Part shown: piece after piece, positions 30,649 to 42,404 of the stretch | Layout of the letters: every line of letters starts with the position of its first letter | Numbering within the stretch: position 1 is the stretch's first letter | NCBI GenBank assembly: GCA_022539475.1 | Contig: VCMS01000320.1 | Span: forward strand, 1 to 62,719 | Length of the DNA: 62,719 nt | Source: Gracilaria domingensis | Lineage: Eukaryota; Rhodophyta; Florideophyceae; Gracilariales; Gracilariaceae | Direction of reading: 5' to 3' | Position numbers and translations under genes: made by a program | The notes under the pieces: model-generated | The model's database searches: none | Told to the model about the DNA's origin: nothing | What the model saw: only the letters and a program-made list of their open reading frames with translations

Positions 30649-31374
30649 ATGACTGAAGTCAGAACGAATATTGAGGGAGTTGTATACCTCCAAGACAGCG
30701 GCGAGCGACATCCATTTTCAGTTGTATGGACTACTCTGCCTCTCGTATCTTGGCTTGTACCATTTGTGGGTCATATGGGCATTGCAGACTCGCGGGGAGT
30801 TGTGTATGACTTTTCTGGACCGTATCAGGTAAGGCAGTTGCGTGTTGTATTGAACTGCCAACCGTAAATCCAAGAACCCCACGTGCTCAAGAACCCTAAC
30901 CTTGCATGTCCTCTGCCTTCAATTTCTCGATTGTTGGAAAATCGTCTGTGCTTCTGTGGAATCTGCTTCGAGTACTTTTAGGTCACTGTGGGATCCTTTA
31001 TGTGCGGACCTGCCAAACGCACATGGCGTTTAGATGTAAACGAAATCCGTACGACCAAAGAAGCCAGTTTAAGCCCCAGAGGCAAAGATCAACCATTGTC
31101 TTCTGCTGAGCTTTATGACCACGCAGTTATCGATGCTTCCCGCACTTATGGCAAACGAATGCATAACCTTGTGTTTGATAATTGCCATAGTCATGTGGCG
31201 ACGGTGTTGAACTTACTGGAGTACGAAGGCTATTCAAACTGGAATCAAATACGTGTTTTCTGGAGAATATGGATGAGAGGAAAGTGGACTTCGAAGCGAC
31301 AGGCGCTTATCGTGTTTGCGCCATTACTGGTTGTTATCGCTGTAGTGGCCGGGCTGGTAGCCGGTCTCGTTTAG
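30649..31374 (+). CDS. RTE1/TMEM222 family membrane protein (DUF778), one intron
   Basis: Exons 30649-30828 and 30982-31374. The intron (153 nt) starts GTAAGG and ends TTTTAG, and splicing joins the frames to give 190 residues. The family pattern is clear: WTTLPLVSWLVPFVGHMGI, DFSGPYQ, KRTWRL, YGKRMHNLVFDNCHSHVA, then a C-terminal hydrophobic helix, ALIVFAPLLVVIAVVAGLVAG. Plant RTE1 acts at the Golgi/ER to stabilise the ETR1 ethylene receptor; TMEM222 is its animal relative. In an alga a general membrane-protein quality or trafficking role is more likely. The Cys-x-Ser-His motif region (DNCHSHV) is intact. Confidence 0.9.
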
Positions 31375-33352
31375 GCAGTGGAAATGGTCGAAACAAAAAC
31401 GTTTCTTGCTGCATGCGATATCTGTAAATCCGACAAGAATCTTCTTGTAGGCTATGTTATTATTCGCAGAGCTACGCATCACATGCGGTTCGAACAACTG
31501 AAGAGATTACTAGGACCAAAGCAAGTGATAAATAACTCATGCTTCTCTGCAATGCTGCGGTATTGTGGTGGTTGTTAGACAACCGCTTTGGCTGATAGAC
31601 TCGTTTGCCTAGTCACCACTTTCACCCTCATCCCAGCGCTTGCGACCGGAAGCGCATGGGTATGAAGCAAAGGACAAATGCTGTGAGCATCAGTATCTGA
31701 CGGTATGCACATATACCAATGGTAACTGATTTGCTTCGCTTACGGGGAATTTCAGAGTTCAGATGCTTGAAGCCATATTCTTGCGGTGCTATGATAGCAC
31801 TGCTATTCCAGTTAACCCGCTTTGAACGCATTGTCAGCTACATTTTTGTAGATCGTCCCCTTCTTCTTGGTTGTTGTGCACTAAGTACGCAAGTTCCGCG
31901 CGTTTCGAGGGTCCAAGAAGGCCCCGACCGTTGAGTTGAAGAAGACGAACCACGGGTTCTCGTGATTTTTGCGTCGTCGTCGTCAGTTTTGGCCTCCGTA
32001 GAAGTCCCGTACGCATACGCATTTCGTCTCGTCCGCTATATTGCGGATCGAGTCCAGGCACACCGCGTGGAGGCGAGTGGCACGTGCCCATCGTCCCCTT
32101 CTGAGAAGCGATCTAGTCTCGTCCTCTGTGTCGACCGATCCTCTTAGAGCAGCTCTGCATCCTACGCTCCATACAGCCATAGATACCTTATCTTTTATTT
32201 ACACTTCCAACAGTGTTCTATAATTCAGATGGGGCCAATTTTGCTGGGCAGCAACGCAACTGCCGTGGGTGCGTATGCATCTAATTCAGCGTCGTAGTTT
32301 CTTTGGGTCAAGATTCATGAAAAGCAGTACCCAGGGGTAAGCATCTTAAAGGTAATTCAAGACATGCCAGTGGAAGTCTTTCCTTAATGTTTCACTGGCA
32401 TATATGTTTTGAAGCCGGCTTGAGATCTTTGCAATGTCCATCGATGGTCATGGCATGGTATACACTGGATCACTAGTGCGCGTGACCTGTTGTTGAATGG
32501 GAAACTACTCTGCGCTCTGTAGCAGATAGGAATTTGTCCCTCTAACATGTCGTTAGTGCATATGGATCTATTCAGTAGGCAAAAAAGGTGCACGTTTTTC
32601 TTCTTCTGCGATGATTCTGCGCATCCTACTCTACACATCCTTAACAAGCAGATTTCGTCACAAGGGACAATAAACAAAATTATTGACAACCTCAGAGCAA
32701 GGCTTGGCGGGAGAGAGACGACATCATGTGGTGATGCCCCCTGGACTGACCACGGATTAATCCGGCAAAGGATGCGCAAGGTTGGTTTTCTGCTTCCAAG
32801 CTTACGAACAATAGAACGTAAGGGGGTCGCTGAGCGGCTTCGCAACCTTGAAGTGCATTGCATCATGATAATGCATCTTCCGAGAGCACTGGCACGTGTG
32901 CGGCAACAGAAAAAAGGATTGGGTTTTCTTCTTTTTCTCTCAAAATTGGGCTGTCCACCTTTTTGGCCCCCCTTCTCTTCGCAAGATATCAGTTCCATGC
33001 TTCCCTCACACACGCATAGAACCGAGTACAGGGGTAGATTTCGTTCGTTCAACCTTCCACTTCGTCACGAAAGTGCTCTTCATCAGCTGGTATACGCGGA
33101 ACGGCTTGCCAGACAGTGGTTCTCGCTTTTCAACGTTACAACCAAACAACAAATATAGTTTTGCATTGGAAGCTCATTGCAAGCGGTTGTACCCCTACAG
33201 TTAACTGGTGAAATCAAACTGCCAATAGTGCTTATCACGACTGTGTTCACATGTTTCGAAGCCATCTCTCCGGCGAAACGACATAGACGCGATTACTTCC
33301 GATCAGCAGGAATAGACGACAAAACCAGCGCTTTTGGGCGTGGATCTCTGTG
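31375..33352. other. Gene-poor stretch with overlapping doubtful frames
   Basis: A 203-residue plus frame (32547-33158) overlaps a 222-residue minus frame (32384-33052). Neither resembles a known family, and mutual shadowing makes both doubtful. An imperfect hairpin, CCAGTGGAA...TTTCACTGG, lies at about 32368-32399. I see no RNA gene. Confidence 0.4.
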
Positions 33353-34396
33353 ATGTGGGCTAAAATCTTTCCTTCAAAACCAAAGTCAGCCGAGGACGTG
33401 GTACGGGCGCTACGTGACAGTCTTGAGGAAGGGCGAGGTCAAACAGATGCAAAAGCGGTAAAAAAGATGCATGAAGACGTTTCGAAGACCATTGGCTCAT
33501 TGAAGATTATGCTGTTTGGGGATGCTAGCAATGACATTGAAGTGAAGCAACAAGATGTAAACGATCTGGTAAGACTTGCTGGCGAGGGCGAACTTTTGAT
33601 CCTCATTGCCAAGAATCTTTCGCAAATGGAGTTTGAGACCAGAAAAGACGCGGTGCAAATCTTCAATAACTTGCTACGACGTGAGTCGGATGTAAACGTA
33701 AGCAGCACCGCGGCGGATAAGGTTAGTGAGGATGACGGAACGGTGATCACAACGTTGGTAGACGGCTATGCAGACGGCGATATTGCTCTCAACTGTGGAG
33801 CGATCTTGCGGGAGTGTATACGACATGAACAATTAGCAAAGTTACTGCTGGACAGCGGTCTGTTTTGGCGATTCTTCGAGCTTGTTGAGCTGAGCGACTT
33901 TGACGTGGCAAGCGATGCATTTTCGACCTTCAAGGAGTGTCTGACGCGTCACGTGGCGGTAAGCGCGAGGTTCATAGAGGCGAATATGGATCGGTTTGTA
34001 CAAGACTACAACGCATTACTGCAAAGCACAAACTACGTAACGAGACGGCAAAGTCTAAAACTTCTGGGCGAGATGCTGTTAGAACGGGCGAATTATCGCA
34101 TAATGACTCACTACATCGCGTCATCGGGGAATCTGCGCGTGGTGATGAACCTTCTGTTAGATAATCGACGAAATATTCAGTTTGAGGCGTTTCACGTGTT
34201 CAAGATATTCGTAGCGAATCCGAAGAAGCCGCCTGAAGTAGAGCACATTCTCAGGAGAAATAAGGAACGGATGTTGTCGTACTTGACGGACTTTTTGAGT
34301 GATCGGGAGGACGAACAGTTTCAGGAGGACCGAGAGCTCGTGCTGCAAGAGATCCGCTCATTACAGGACCCTAGCGACAGCACAGGGGCGTCATAA
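33353..34396 (+). CDS. Mo25/CAB39-like scaffold protein
   Basis: 347 residues from the ATG at 33353, the usual Mo25 length, without introns. It is an all-helical ARM-like repeat protein: MWAKIFPSKPKSAEDVVRALRD at the start, then ETRKDAVQIFNNLLRRE, CGAILRECIRHEQLAKLLL, FWRFFELVELSDFDVASDAF, NYVTRRQSLKLLGEMLL, NLRVVMNLLLDNRRNIQFEA, FHVFKIFVANPKKPPEV. Mo25 activates LKB1-type and germinal-centre (STE20) kinases by binding them through its concave face. It acts in the cytosol, often in polarity and cell-division control. Confidence 0.96.
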   Translation: MWAKIFPSKPKSAEDVVRALRDSLEEGRGQTDAKAVKKMHEDVSKTIGSLKIMLFGDASNDIEVKQQDVNDLVRLAGEGELLILIAKNLSQMEFETRKDAVQIFNNLLRRESDVNVSSTAADKVSEDDGTVITTLVDGYADGDIALNCGAILRECIRHEQLAKLLLDSGLFWRFFELVELSDFDVASDAFSTFKECLTRHVAVSARFIEANMDRFVQDYNALLQSTNYVTRRQSLKLLGEMLLERANYRIMTHYIASSGNLRVVMNLLLDNRRNIQFEAFHVFKIFVANPKKPPEVEHILRRNKERMLSYLTDFLSDREDEQFQEDRELVLQEIRSLQDPSDSTGAS

Positions 34397-35594
34397 ACGT
34401 ATGGTAGAAGTTAGGAATGTTAGCGATGCGAACATAAAAGTATGTATGAAGCTAGTTACCACTGTGGGCGCAGATGGCGGTGCGTTGTTGCAGTAATTCG
34501 GTCTCACATGCATCGTCAAATTATGCAGCTCAAACACCTGTACATGGATGAACTCAGAACAGTTTTTCTTCTCTCCTTCGAGGTTCCTAAACTCCGTACG
34601 GAACAGGTGATATCGCAGATTGGAGAACACAAAGTCATAATCGTCATCTGCTGTTTGGATACTTCTCACAGGATGTACGAACGGGGGAACGATCGACGTC
34701 CGAAACAGTGGTTTGTGTCATGAAGAACAAACACTCCTGGGAACTAAACGATAACTGTGGACCAATCTTTGTAAGTGGAAAAGGAGCCACAAAACAGTGA
34801 AAAGTTGAAAGGAACAAGCTGACCAGTGGCTTTAGCATTAAGCGTCTCAAATATTATTCGGTAAGAGAGAAAAAGACAAGATGGGTTCCAACGAGGAGTC
34901 TCTTTCTAGGCGATTTGATCCGCTTCTCTGGTCTCTTGCCAGCTCAGAAGGGCGAAATTCTAAGTTAGAAGCCGCTCAGAAACCGGAGAGGCTGACAATC
35001 GTCAAGAAAGTTCATTCTTTGTGGACGTAATGACTTGACAAATGTGCTCTTCGTCCAGCCTTTTCGTCGACTGAATTATTGTGAAACTCTGTTCGTTTAC
35101 TTCCACAGTGTCACTGCGGTCGACCCTTAAAGCAGAATCACCCCATCAGTTTCGCAGCCATCAAGAACTCTTCTTCGCCTTGAGGTAGTAGACTCGTTTG
35201 GTCTTTGCCATCCTCCATGTTCTTTCGTCAAAACCTAACGCGCCTGAAGCATTGATCCTTATATGACATGCTTTACGGTCTACACGCGGTAGCCCTCTTA
35301 CTCCACCGACAGAAATCCAGGGTGCGATTGACTGATTGAACCATCATATTACAAGTCGACTACCCTAATCGACAGGTTGCCGATTTAAGCTGAGGCTGCC
35401 CGGCGTTGGACGTTGGGGAAGTCTTGCTTAGAGCAGATCATATATCAATACTTGGGTTTGGAAGATGGTCATTGAGCCAACCTGCATAATGCGTTAAAAT
35501 CGAAGGCAAAGCCGATACCGCAGGCTGCGTATTCTTCAGCTAGGTTCTCTGGAGCAAGGTCATTCCGAGCCTCCAGATGCATGCCGCATTTCTA
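34397..35594. other. Intergenic, no gene recognised
   Basis: About 1.2 kb with only short frames and no recognised RNA gene or strong hairpin. Confidence 0.5.
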
Positions 35595-36383
35595 CTATGT
35601 TTCTTCCGCGTCTTCCAGAATAGTTGCATTGTGAATAACGTCTACCACATCAACATGATCATCCAATGCATTTAGAAGGCGCTCAAACTTAGCTGCTGGC
35701 TCATCAGTGAGAGAGACGAGGACCTTTGGTTCAAGATTTTCCAAGGAGATAATCTTACGTTGTTTCAAATGTGCGAATCTCTCTGCAAGAGCACTTTTTA
35801 ATCGTTCCCTTTCATTCATAGATAGGCATGAGAATTGCAAGACGCCTTCCTCACTGATGTCGACATCGTGTGCCCCTTGATCGATACCAAACATGATAAT
35901 GTCGTCTTGATAAGCCCTGTCGAATTCATTCAACACGACTGTATGGCGTCTGGAGAACAACCACGCAGCTTTTCCCAATTCTCCTCCAGCACGTGATATC
36001 AAAGAGCGTATTTCCCCAGCCACCGCGTTTCGCCTCGTCGCGGAAGCGCGGACCAGTAAACCAGCACCACCAGGAAAGACACCCTCGAAAAGAATGGTGT
36101 CGCTTGGAGATCCATCTCTAGCGCTTGCGCTCAACGCAGTCGCAATACGCTGCTTTGGCATCGAAGCCTTCCGTGCTGCTTCCAGCGCACGAGCGAGTCG
36201 CGGGTTTCTCGAAGGATCTCTTTCGCCATTGGCCGACTTGATGGCTGCATAAATGTCGCGCGAAAGCTTTTGAAACGCAGTTTGTCGTTGAGCGTCAACA
36301 CGAGCTTTGCGATGCTTGGTATTATGGTAATGTGAATGGCCTGCAAGCGAGCGTGAAAAAACTCGCAACCGAGACCACGTCAT
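35595..36383 (-). CDS. YebC/TACO1 family protein, probably mitochondrial
   Basis: 262 residues, intronless. The first 15 residues (MTWSRLRVFSRSLAGHSHY) are basic and lack acids, fitting a mitochondrial presequence. The YebC signature follows: GHSHYHNTKHRKARVDAQRQ, FQKLSRDIYAAIK, NPRLARALEAARKASMPKQ, then EGVFPGGAGLLVRASATRRN. The family's usual DNIERAI is altered to KQRIATAL. Mitochondrial members (TACO1) help translate specific or proline-rich organelle proteins; bacterial ones were long described as transcription regulators. It is divergent from Isy1 across about 440 bases. Confidence 0.92.
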   Translation of the reverse strand: MTWSRLRVFSRSLAGHSHYHNTKHRKARVDAQRQTAFQKLSRDIYAAIKSANGERDPSRNPRLARALEAARKASMPKQRIATALSASARDGSPSDTILFEGVFPGGAGLLVRASATRRNAVAGEIRSLISRAGGELGKAAWLFSRRHTVVLNEFDRAYQDDIIMFGIDQGAHDVDISEEGVLQFSCLSMNERERLKSALAERFAHLKQRKIISLENLEPKVLVSLTDEPAAKFERLLNALDDHVDVVDVIHNATILEDAEET

Positions 36384-36823
36384 GCTGGGTTATGGGGTCC
36401 GCAGGCTTCGAACTGCCAGATGAGTGGATAACGAAACGAAAAGCATTGCTTTCTCCTTTCGAGATACAACGGTACCAACGGTACCCATGGCATCCCGCAG
36501 CGCTCGCGACTTTCGTTCGACGCAGACGCACAGCTGTCGCGGACTTGCACCCCCCAGGTGCGCTTCAAATGAGGCTAAAAATTAGGTCGATCATTCTCGG
36601 TTGTCAACTTGGAGATTGTAGCGAGTCCTGCAGTCCTCAAGCCGTGGACAGGCAAATCTGGTCACCCTCATCCTCATGATCAGCGGTTCCCTCGCTTTCC
36701 ACAAGCAGTCACTTCGCATTCCTGAATTGCTAGGGCCCAGCCCTTTTCACCTTCCCATTTCGCCGCCACAACGCTCCGTCACAATCTCCTTCAAATTGCG
36801 ACAGAAGAAAACTTGTTTGCAAA
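36384..36823. promoter_or_regulatory. Divergent promoter region between YebC and Isy1 genes
   Basis: 440 bases between start codons. There is no clear TATA box and no gene inside. A tRNA-like T-arm near 36409 does not fold (see rejected items). Confidence 0.4.
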
Positions 36824-37609
36824 ATGGCGCGCAATGAGGAAAAGGCCCAATCTATGCTGAGTCGATATCTCCGCAGCCAGCAAGGCACACCCGGATCACG
36901 TCAAAGGCGTCCTTATCTCTCAACCCTTTGTGACGATGTTGACGAAGCGGAGAAATGGCGGTTACAAGTTCTGAGCGACATTCGTCGACTCGCAGAAGAG
37001 ATCCAGAACCCTGGTTTGGACGATGAACGCGTGCGCGAACTGAACGATAACATTAACAAACTGTTGCGGGAGCGGGGGCATTGGGAAAGGAGAATCCGAT
37101 TCCTAGGCGGTAGAGACTATGGAAGAAGAAAACTTCAAGCTGTGGGTGAGGACGTGGTTGAACATAATGGATACTTCTATTTTGGAGAAGCTAAGCGGTT
37201 GCCGGGCGTAAAAGAATTGCTCGCGACGAAAGAACAACGACGCCGGGAAGCACTTGATGATGAAGGCTTGCAACGGAGAATGAAGGAGCTGTACAACCGC
37301 GTCAATGACGAGTACTACGGAAAGAAAGATGAAGAGAATGATGCAGATCTGCTGAAGATTGAGGAAAAAGCAGAGCACGAAGCGAGAGCAAGTATGATTG
37401 AGGAATGGGAAAAGAGAACAAGCAGATCGAAGGACGAGGATTGGGATGATAGCTACCTGAAATTCGTGGGGCAAAACGTGGATGGCAAGTTTAACGAAGA
37501 GGAAAGAATGCAGGCGCTAACACTAGAAAGAAAGAAACTGGAAGCATTGGAACAACTTGAAACAAGAGCTTTACATGCTCGTAGCAAACGGGAAAACGAA
37601 CAGGGCTGA
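36824..37609 (+). CDS. ISY1: Pre-mRNA splicing factor Isy1
   Basis: 261 residues, intronless. It starts MARNEEKAQSMLSRYLRSQQ, the family hallmark, followed by RRPYLSTLCDDVDEAEKWR, DIRRLAEEIQNPGLDDERVR, LNDNINKLLRERGHWERRI and LGGRDYGRR. An acidic/basic coiled-coil C-terminus follows. Isy1 is part of the Prp19-associated (NTC) complex and stabilises the first catalytic step of splicing. Its presence fits the few introns seen here (Rab7, RTE1-like). Its stop lies 25 bases from the stop of the convergent Gag1-like gene. Confidence 0.96.
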   Translation: MARNEEKAQSMLSRYLRSQQGTPGSRQRRPYLSTLCDDVDEAEKWRLQVLSDIRRLAEEIQNPGLDDERVRELNDNINKLLRERGHWERRIRFLGGRDYGRRKLQAVGEDVVEHNGYFYFGEAKRLPGVKELLATKEQRRREALDDEGLQRRMKELYNRVNDEYYGKKDEENDADLLKIEEKAEHEARASMIEEWEKRTSRSKDEDWDDSYLKFVGQNVDGKFNEEERMQALTLERKKLEALEQLETRALHARSKRENEQG

Positions 37610-37634
37610 CGAACAAAAAAAGTAGAGACGATAA

Positions 37635-37970
37635 CTACAAAACCAATCTTCGAACCTCATTGAGTCTGGGGATAAATTCCGACAAGGGAACCGGTCTAGG
37701 CAAAGAGGGGCATCCGGAATTGACCAGTGTCTTGTAAAGTTCTTCAGTCTCAGAAAGCTTTAGCGGCGGACTCCGTTTCGGCACGTGGTTCGGGGTAGGG
37801 GCGGTCCATTCCTCCCGTTGTTTGAGCCACGTTTGATAGCCTACGTTGACAAACGATGATGGACACTGTGCTTGTTGTTGATGATGATGCGGCTGTTGGT
37901 GTGGGTGTTGGTGAGGTTGCTGTTGCGCTTCTTTTGAGGTGCGTCGCACCTTTCTTGATATAGCATGCAT
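37635..37970 (-). CDS. Gag1-like clamp domain protein (DUF4050)
   Basis: 111 residues from the only in-frame ATG (37970). The upstream frame is open but runs through a microsatellite and has no ATG. After a Gln/His-rich segment (QQQPHQHPHQQPHHHQQQ) comes the DUF4050 pattern known from plants and fungi: FVNVGYQTWLKQREEW, then a short loop, LYKTLV and the LPRPVPLSEFIPRLNEV end. The plant version reads FVN-x-x-x-x-W-x-x-x-R-x-x-W ... PFPQPIPLxEMVDFL. The function is poorly known. An intron joining an upstream exon cannot be excluded. Confidence 0.7.
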   Translation of the reverse strand: MHAISRKVRRTSKEAQQQPHQHPHQQPHHHQQQAQCPSSFVNVGYQTWLKQREEWTAPTPNHVPKRSPPLKLSETEELYKTLVNSGCPSLPRPVPLSEFIPRLNEVRRLVL

Positions 37971-38186
37971 GAGAGTCCGCAAACAGGAGGCGCGCGGCGG
38001 CGCGGTGCGTCGTAGCGGTGTACCAGAATTAAACGTTGACGATGATGTGGTACTGAAAGTAAACGCCTTTCGTCTGGAAGGGGTACGGAGAAAGCTCTGA
38101 TGAGGCCTGATTGTGAAGACTTGTAGCGAAGAAGAACGATGAGGACGACGGCCGAGGCGTGGATGGCTTGGGAGTGAGCGAGTTTC

Positions 38187-38224
38187 GGAACGAACAAACG
38201 AACGAACAAACGAACGAACGAAAA
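38187..38224. repeat. Microsatellite of CGAA/CAAA units
   Basis: Three imperfect 12-nt units, CGAACGAACAAA, upstream of the Gag1-like gene. In the minus frame they would encode FVRS repeats, which are unlikely to be real coding. Confidence 0.85.
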
Positions 38225-39928
38225 GCGGAAGCGGTTGGGTTTGAAAAACCCGAAAAACGTGCCGAGGCGGCTCGCACACGCGCGCACATGCGCAAAGTAG
38301 AGCAGATTGCGCGAGCTCGCTTCTTCACCAATGGGCGCATTGTTTCCACCTGGCAAGCACAGTCTTGTCAATAGTCAGTCGTTAAAAAGTTCCGTCGGTA
38401 CCAGCCGCACCGGGAATAGCCGTGCGTCCCAGTCGCAACGCCTTGTCCACCGACGCTCGCGAATTCGACGGCTGGTTGGCGACTATACCCTACTGGCGAC
38501 TATTCACAGCGGCGCCGTGCGCCCTTACCTGCCGAGTAAGGGTATCGCCTATCCCGCTCATCGACGTAGAAAAGCACGCACCGCTGGCCAGCTTGCGGCT
38601 TGCGTGATTCGCTGTGCTTGTCGAGCACGCCATCAACAGGGTGCTTGAAACATACGTGAGCATTCGACGTTCGTCAAGCGTAACAGCTTCCACAACCTCT
38701 CGCGCATCCGCCAGTGCAAGTTTCGCTGCACCGAGCCGGGGGCTCCACTTGTGCGTTCTTGGTGTATAGCCCACGTCAGGCGCTTATCGAACGCTTGCAT
38801 TCAAGAACACTCAAGTTGAACGTCAAATGGATTCGACGACTGAAACCTCACGTGCACTATTGGGAGCCTCGAATCACTCGCGCACTTCTTCCAGCCTTTT
38901 TGCAAATAGCGTTCCCTCTCCGCTGGCCACAGAAGTTCATCATTGCGATGCCTGATTTGTCCTGATCTCGTTTGCTAGAGCCCAGAGCCGAAAAATCTCT
39001 CCATCGCTGCCAATCAAGTGCCGAATCCATCGCCGCCATCGCAAGGGAGGACTAGCGTTGTTTTCAGCCAAAAACCACGTGAGCTGTGCTTCTGCGACAG
39101 CTGCTTTCGTTCGTTGCGAGTTGCCCACGCTTCCAAAAATGAGTGCAGAAATGTGGAGGATGGTCCTCCATTCCATCTCGAACACGCTTCAGTCATGACG
39201 CCATCTCCTGCACAACAACCAGAATAGGTTTCGTATAGTCGAGTATTCACGGTGAAATCCTGTAATCTTGTGTCTAATCGTCCCAGAAAACGGATAGAGC
39301 GGTAGTCGCAATGTGCGTTTATAGCTGTGTCACCTTTGTGTATCATAGAAGCCTCTACGTTGGGAGCAGAGTTTTTTCCCGAATGGCGAGGCAGATATGT
39401 ACGTCAAGCTATGCTACGTCGCGGTAAGAGAAAAAAAGGTTCTGCCAGCCTTGGTGTTATTGAAGAAACACGGGGCTGGAAAGCATAGACAGCGGCGGCG
39501 GTACGCATGGCTGCCGGCGGACCATGCGAAGAGGGTCAACTTGAAACTTCAGCGTTCAAACATCGATATCTACGTTGTCACTCTCACGATTTACCATAGC
39601 ATCCGTATGAACGACTGCTTTGACAAGCAGCTGTGAACGCATCACTTGCTTCTCTTGAGATCATCTCATAGGCTTTCACAATGCTCTGTGTATAATGATA
39701 TATGATGTTATCATAAGATATGGAGTGTTATGGAAGCCCATCGACTTGCCACGAATTGCCGTGTGGTTGGGGAGGCAAAATATGCGCCGTGGACGGCAAG
39801 CTGAAGAATAATCGCACTGAACAGAGAGAGGCATACATCCGTCTGATGTTCGCTCGCCCGGCGGTCATCTCGTTATCAGTATAACGACGTAATAGATACA
39901 CGCTTTACAAAGTCTAAGCAGTTAATCG
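38225..39928. other. Intergenic, no gene recognised
   Basis: About 1.7 kb with several overlapping short frames of unlike composition. None resembles a protein family. Confidence 0.45.
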
Positions 39929-40816
39929 CTAGCACGCACAGCTTTCTTCTGTGCCCTTCCCGTTGATATCCACCGTGTTGTCCGGCATACTACCCCAAAC
40001 ACACATACACACAAGGTTGAGGTCAGCTCAGTTTCGTGCTACTTAGCCGCGGCGCTAACGCTTGGTGAAACACGTACAAGTCATCGTCCTGTTCGCCCCT
40101 TCTCAACGCTGCGCGAGCCACCGCCTCGAACGCGGCCTCCACGTTGATGTCGTCCATAGCGCTCGTCTCGAATAGCGGCAACGGGTTCACCCTGTTCGCC
40201 GCGCACCATTCTTGTGCCTTTTTTGTCGAAACCTATCACAAATACACTCTGTCAGTCTTATACACCGGCATTAACTTCATTGTCAAAGAAAGATATTACG
40301 CACCGCTCGCGCTCGGTCCACCACATCCACCTTGTTTCCCATCACCACAAACGGAAATGAATCCGGATCTCTCGGAGCGGCCGACACCAGAAATTCGTCC
40401 TTCCATGAGTCTAACGCCTCGAATGAACGCGCGTCAGTCATGTCATACACCAAAACGCATGCATCCGCACCGCGATAAAACGCAGAGCCAAGACTTTGAT
40501 ACCGTTCCTGTCCGGCTGTGTCCCATATCTGCAGGTTGACTGGTTTGTCATCGATAACGACGTCTTTTGGAAAGAAGTCTGCGCCGATTGTAGCTTTGTA
40601 TTGTTGACTGAAACGATGTTCTACATATCTTTCCATCAACGATGTCTTGCCCACACTGGTAGGTTTTTTTGTTAACAGAAAATGCGAAAGTGCAAATGTG
40701 TCAGTCGCGCAATCGAACAAATCTCTTTAAAGGGTATTCGGCCAACACAACGGTAGAACTTACCCGCTCTCCCCGAGAATCACAATCTTGAGCATCCTAG
40801 GTCTCGAATTTCTCAT
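39929..40816 (-). CDS. RAB7: Rab7-type small GTPase, four exons
   Basis: Exons on the minus strand: 40816-40764, 40655-40304, 40232-40078 and 39989-39929. Together they give 621 nt, or 206 residues and a stop, matching Rab7 (207). Introns start GTAAGT, GTGCGT and GTACGT and end CAG, TAG and TAG (108, 71 and 88 nt). The P-loop GESGVGKTS is split by intron 1. The Rab7 blocks [45 protein letters not shown] and ETSA follow. The short last exon restores the prenylated tail ending CAC, which reading through exon 3 would lose. Rab7 directs late endosome/vacuole traffic. An internal ATG at 40795 is an alternative start. Confidence 0.93.
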
Positions 40817-42404
40817 AATGACAATTTCAAAAGCAGTGCTCACTGCGCGCACGCCACAACAACAGGGCGCCCCTTCGGCGCAAGCAAGAAGCCAACCTCC
40901 AACGAGTGATGTCCGGCACTCGAGCTCAAGTGGGTGAAAAAGGAAAAAGTTCAACAAGGGTCAGGCACGCATTGCCCGTTGCGCTGGAGACACCAAGTCG
41001 GCTGATACAGCACGCCCTTCAGAACTGTTTCCAGGAGCCGCGCATCGCAACGTAGGCGCGAGCGGCCGGAGCTGATGAAATACAACTGCGTATAAAGTAT
41101 GTCCGCGCCGCTACAACGGCCCGTGGCTTGAGACCGCTCGATCGCGCGCCAGCTGTTTGCACCGCGTTTTCTTGGGCCCCTCTCGCCATTCGTGTTGCTT
41201 TGCGCGACGAATGTAGACGTCATCATGTCGCGCAAACTGTCATGCTGCATGCATGTTCCCGGCTGCTGATTTCATTGCCCAAACTTCTGTCTATTCGAAA
41301 ATTGACCTCATATGAGGTCAATTGGCCTCATACAGTCTGTGAAAATTAAAAGGGTCCAGAATTTGTTTTATTGGTATCTCAGAGCCCTTTAAGCCTAATG
41401 GAGCAATTCAAAGGGTTATTGTGCCAGACAGGTAGATATAGTACTTCGTCAATATCCTCTACCCATAAGAAGACGACCCTTTTGAGGTTGACCCAAAAAT
41501 TAGTAAATTGTTGGAGTTTTTATTTCCAAAATCTAACGTCACATTGTCAACAAAGTCCAGGTTTGGCAATGATTTGCAAACATAGTTTGACAAACATCTG
41601 ACATAAAAAAATATTACCAACACCAAAAACACCAAAATATTTAGAGCATCCCAGAAGAAAGACAGCGTTTTATATCAGAACATAAAATGACATAGACTAC
41701 TTTGTATTCACCAATGAGACAATAATGCTCTGCAACTGATCCATAGATCGCTGGAGAGTTTCAATCTTCTCATTCGTACTCTTGTCTATGGTTGCTGATT
41801 TTGTCAATCGAGCCCGTTTTGCAGTTTTCGGCTGCGAAGCGCAAACGTGTTCACTGTCTATATCAACTATCTCCACCGCTCTTTTTGACAAGTGTCTGCA
41901 TCTTTCATGACGGTTTTGAGCATAACGGGACACAATTTGAAGATTTGACTCACTCAAAATTATTGCTGTCGTCTTTCTCCATTTATTTTAACTAAGAGAT
42001 AGCCTCCAATAATTGCTATTCTTTTCTATGTCGCGAGGCAAACATCAAGCGACCCTAGATTCTATGACGGTAAGATTCATTGACATTTGTGCCAAAAAAA
42101 GCTTTGATCAAACGTATAAAAATTGTTACAGTGCTGCAGAGATATTAAAACCGCTGAGGAAAAGCACATTTGTTTTTCTGCAGCCAAGTTGCAAATACTG
42201 TCTTTTTTCCACCAAATCCAACCATCGTAGATAAAACTTCTTCACACTTCGCAATTGAGTCAACCTTTCGCGTTCCAACTTCCCTCTCATACATGCTTGG
42301 TTCATTTGCTACGTTGCACTTTTCCAAAACAATCTGCTTTGCATGTACATCACACTCAAAAACAACAGCAAGAATATATTTCAAAGGCCTTTTTGACTGT
42401 AAAC
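40817..42404. other. Repeat-rich spacer with doubtful minus-strand frames
   Basis: Two short minus frames (41697-41957, with a coiled-coil-like end; 42145-42404, beginning at the LTR edge) share the A/T-rich style of mobile-element debris. They may be the remains of one interrupted gene, but neither matches a family I know. ATTGACCTCATATGAGGTCAAT at 41301-41322 is a perfect 22-nt palindrome. Confidence 0.4.

Noticed and set aside
32384..33158. Two overlapping frames of about 200 residues on opposite strands
   Set aside because: Neither resembles a protein family, composition is irregular, and each is the shadow of the other.
36380..36480. Possible minus-strand tRNA around a TTCGAA word
   Set aside because: The flanking T-stem bases do not pair and no acceptor or anticodon arm can be drawn.
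38714..38965. Plus-strand frame of 83 residues
   Set aside because: No homology, no start context, and composition typical of random frames.
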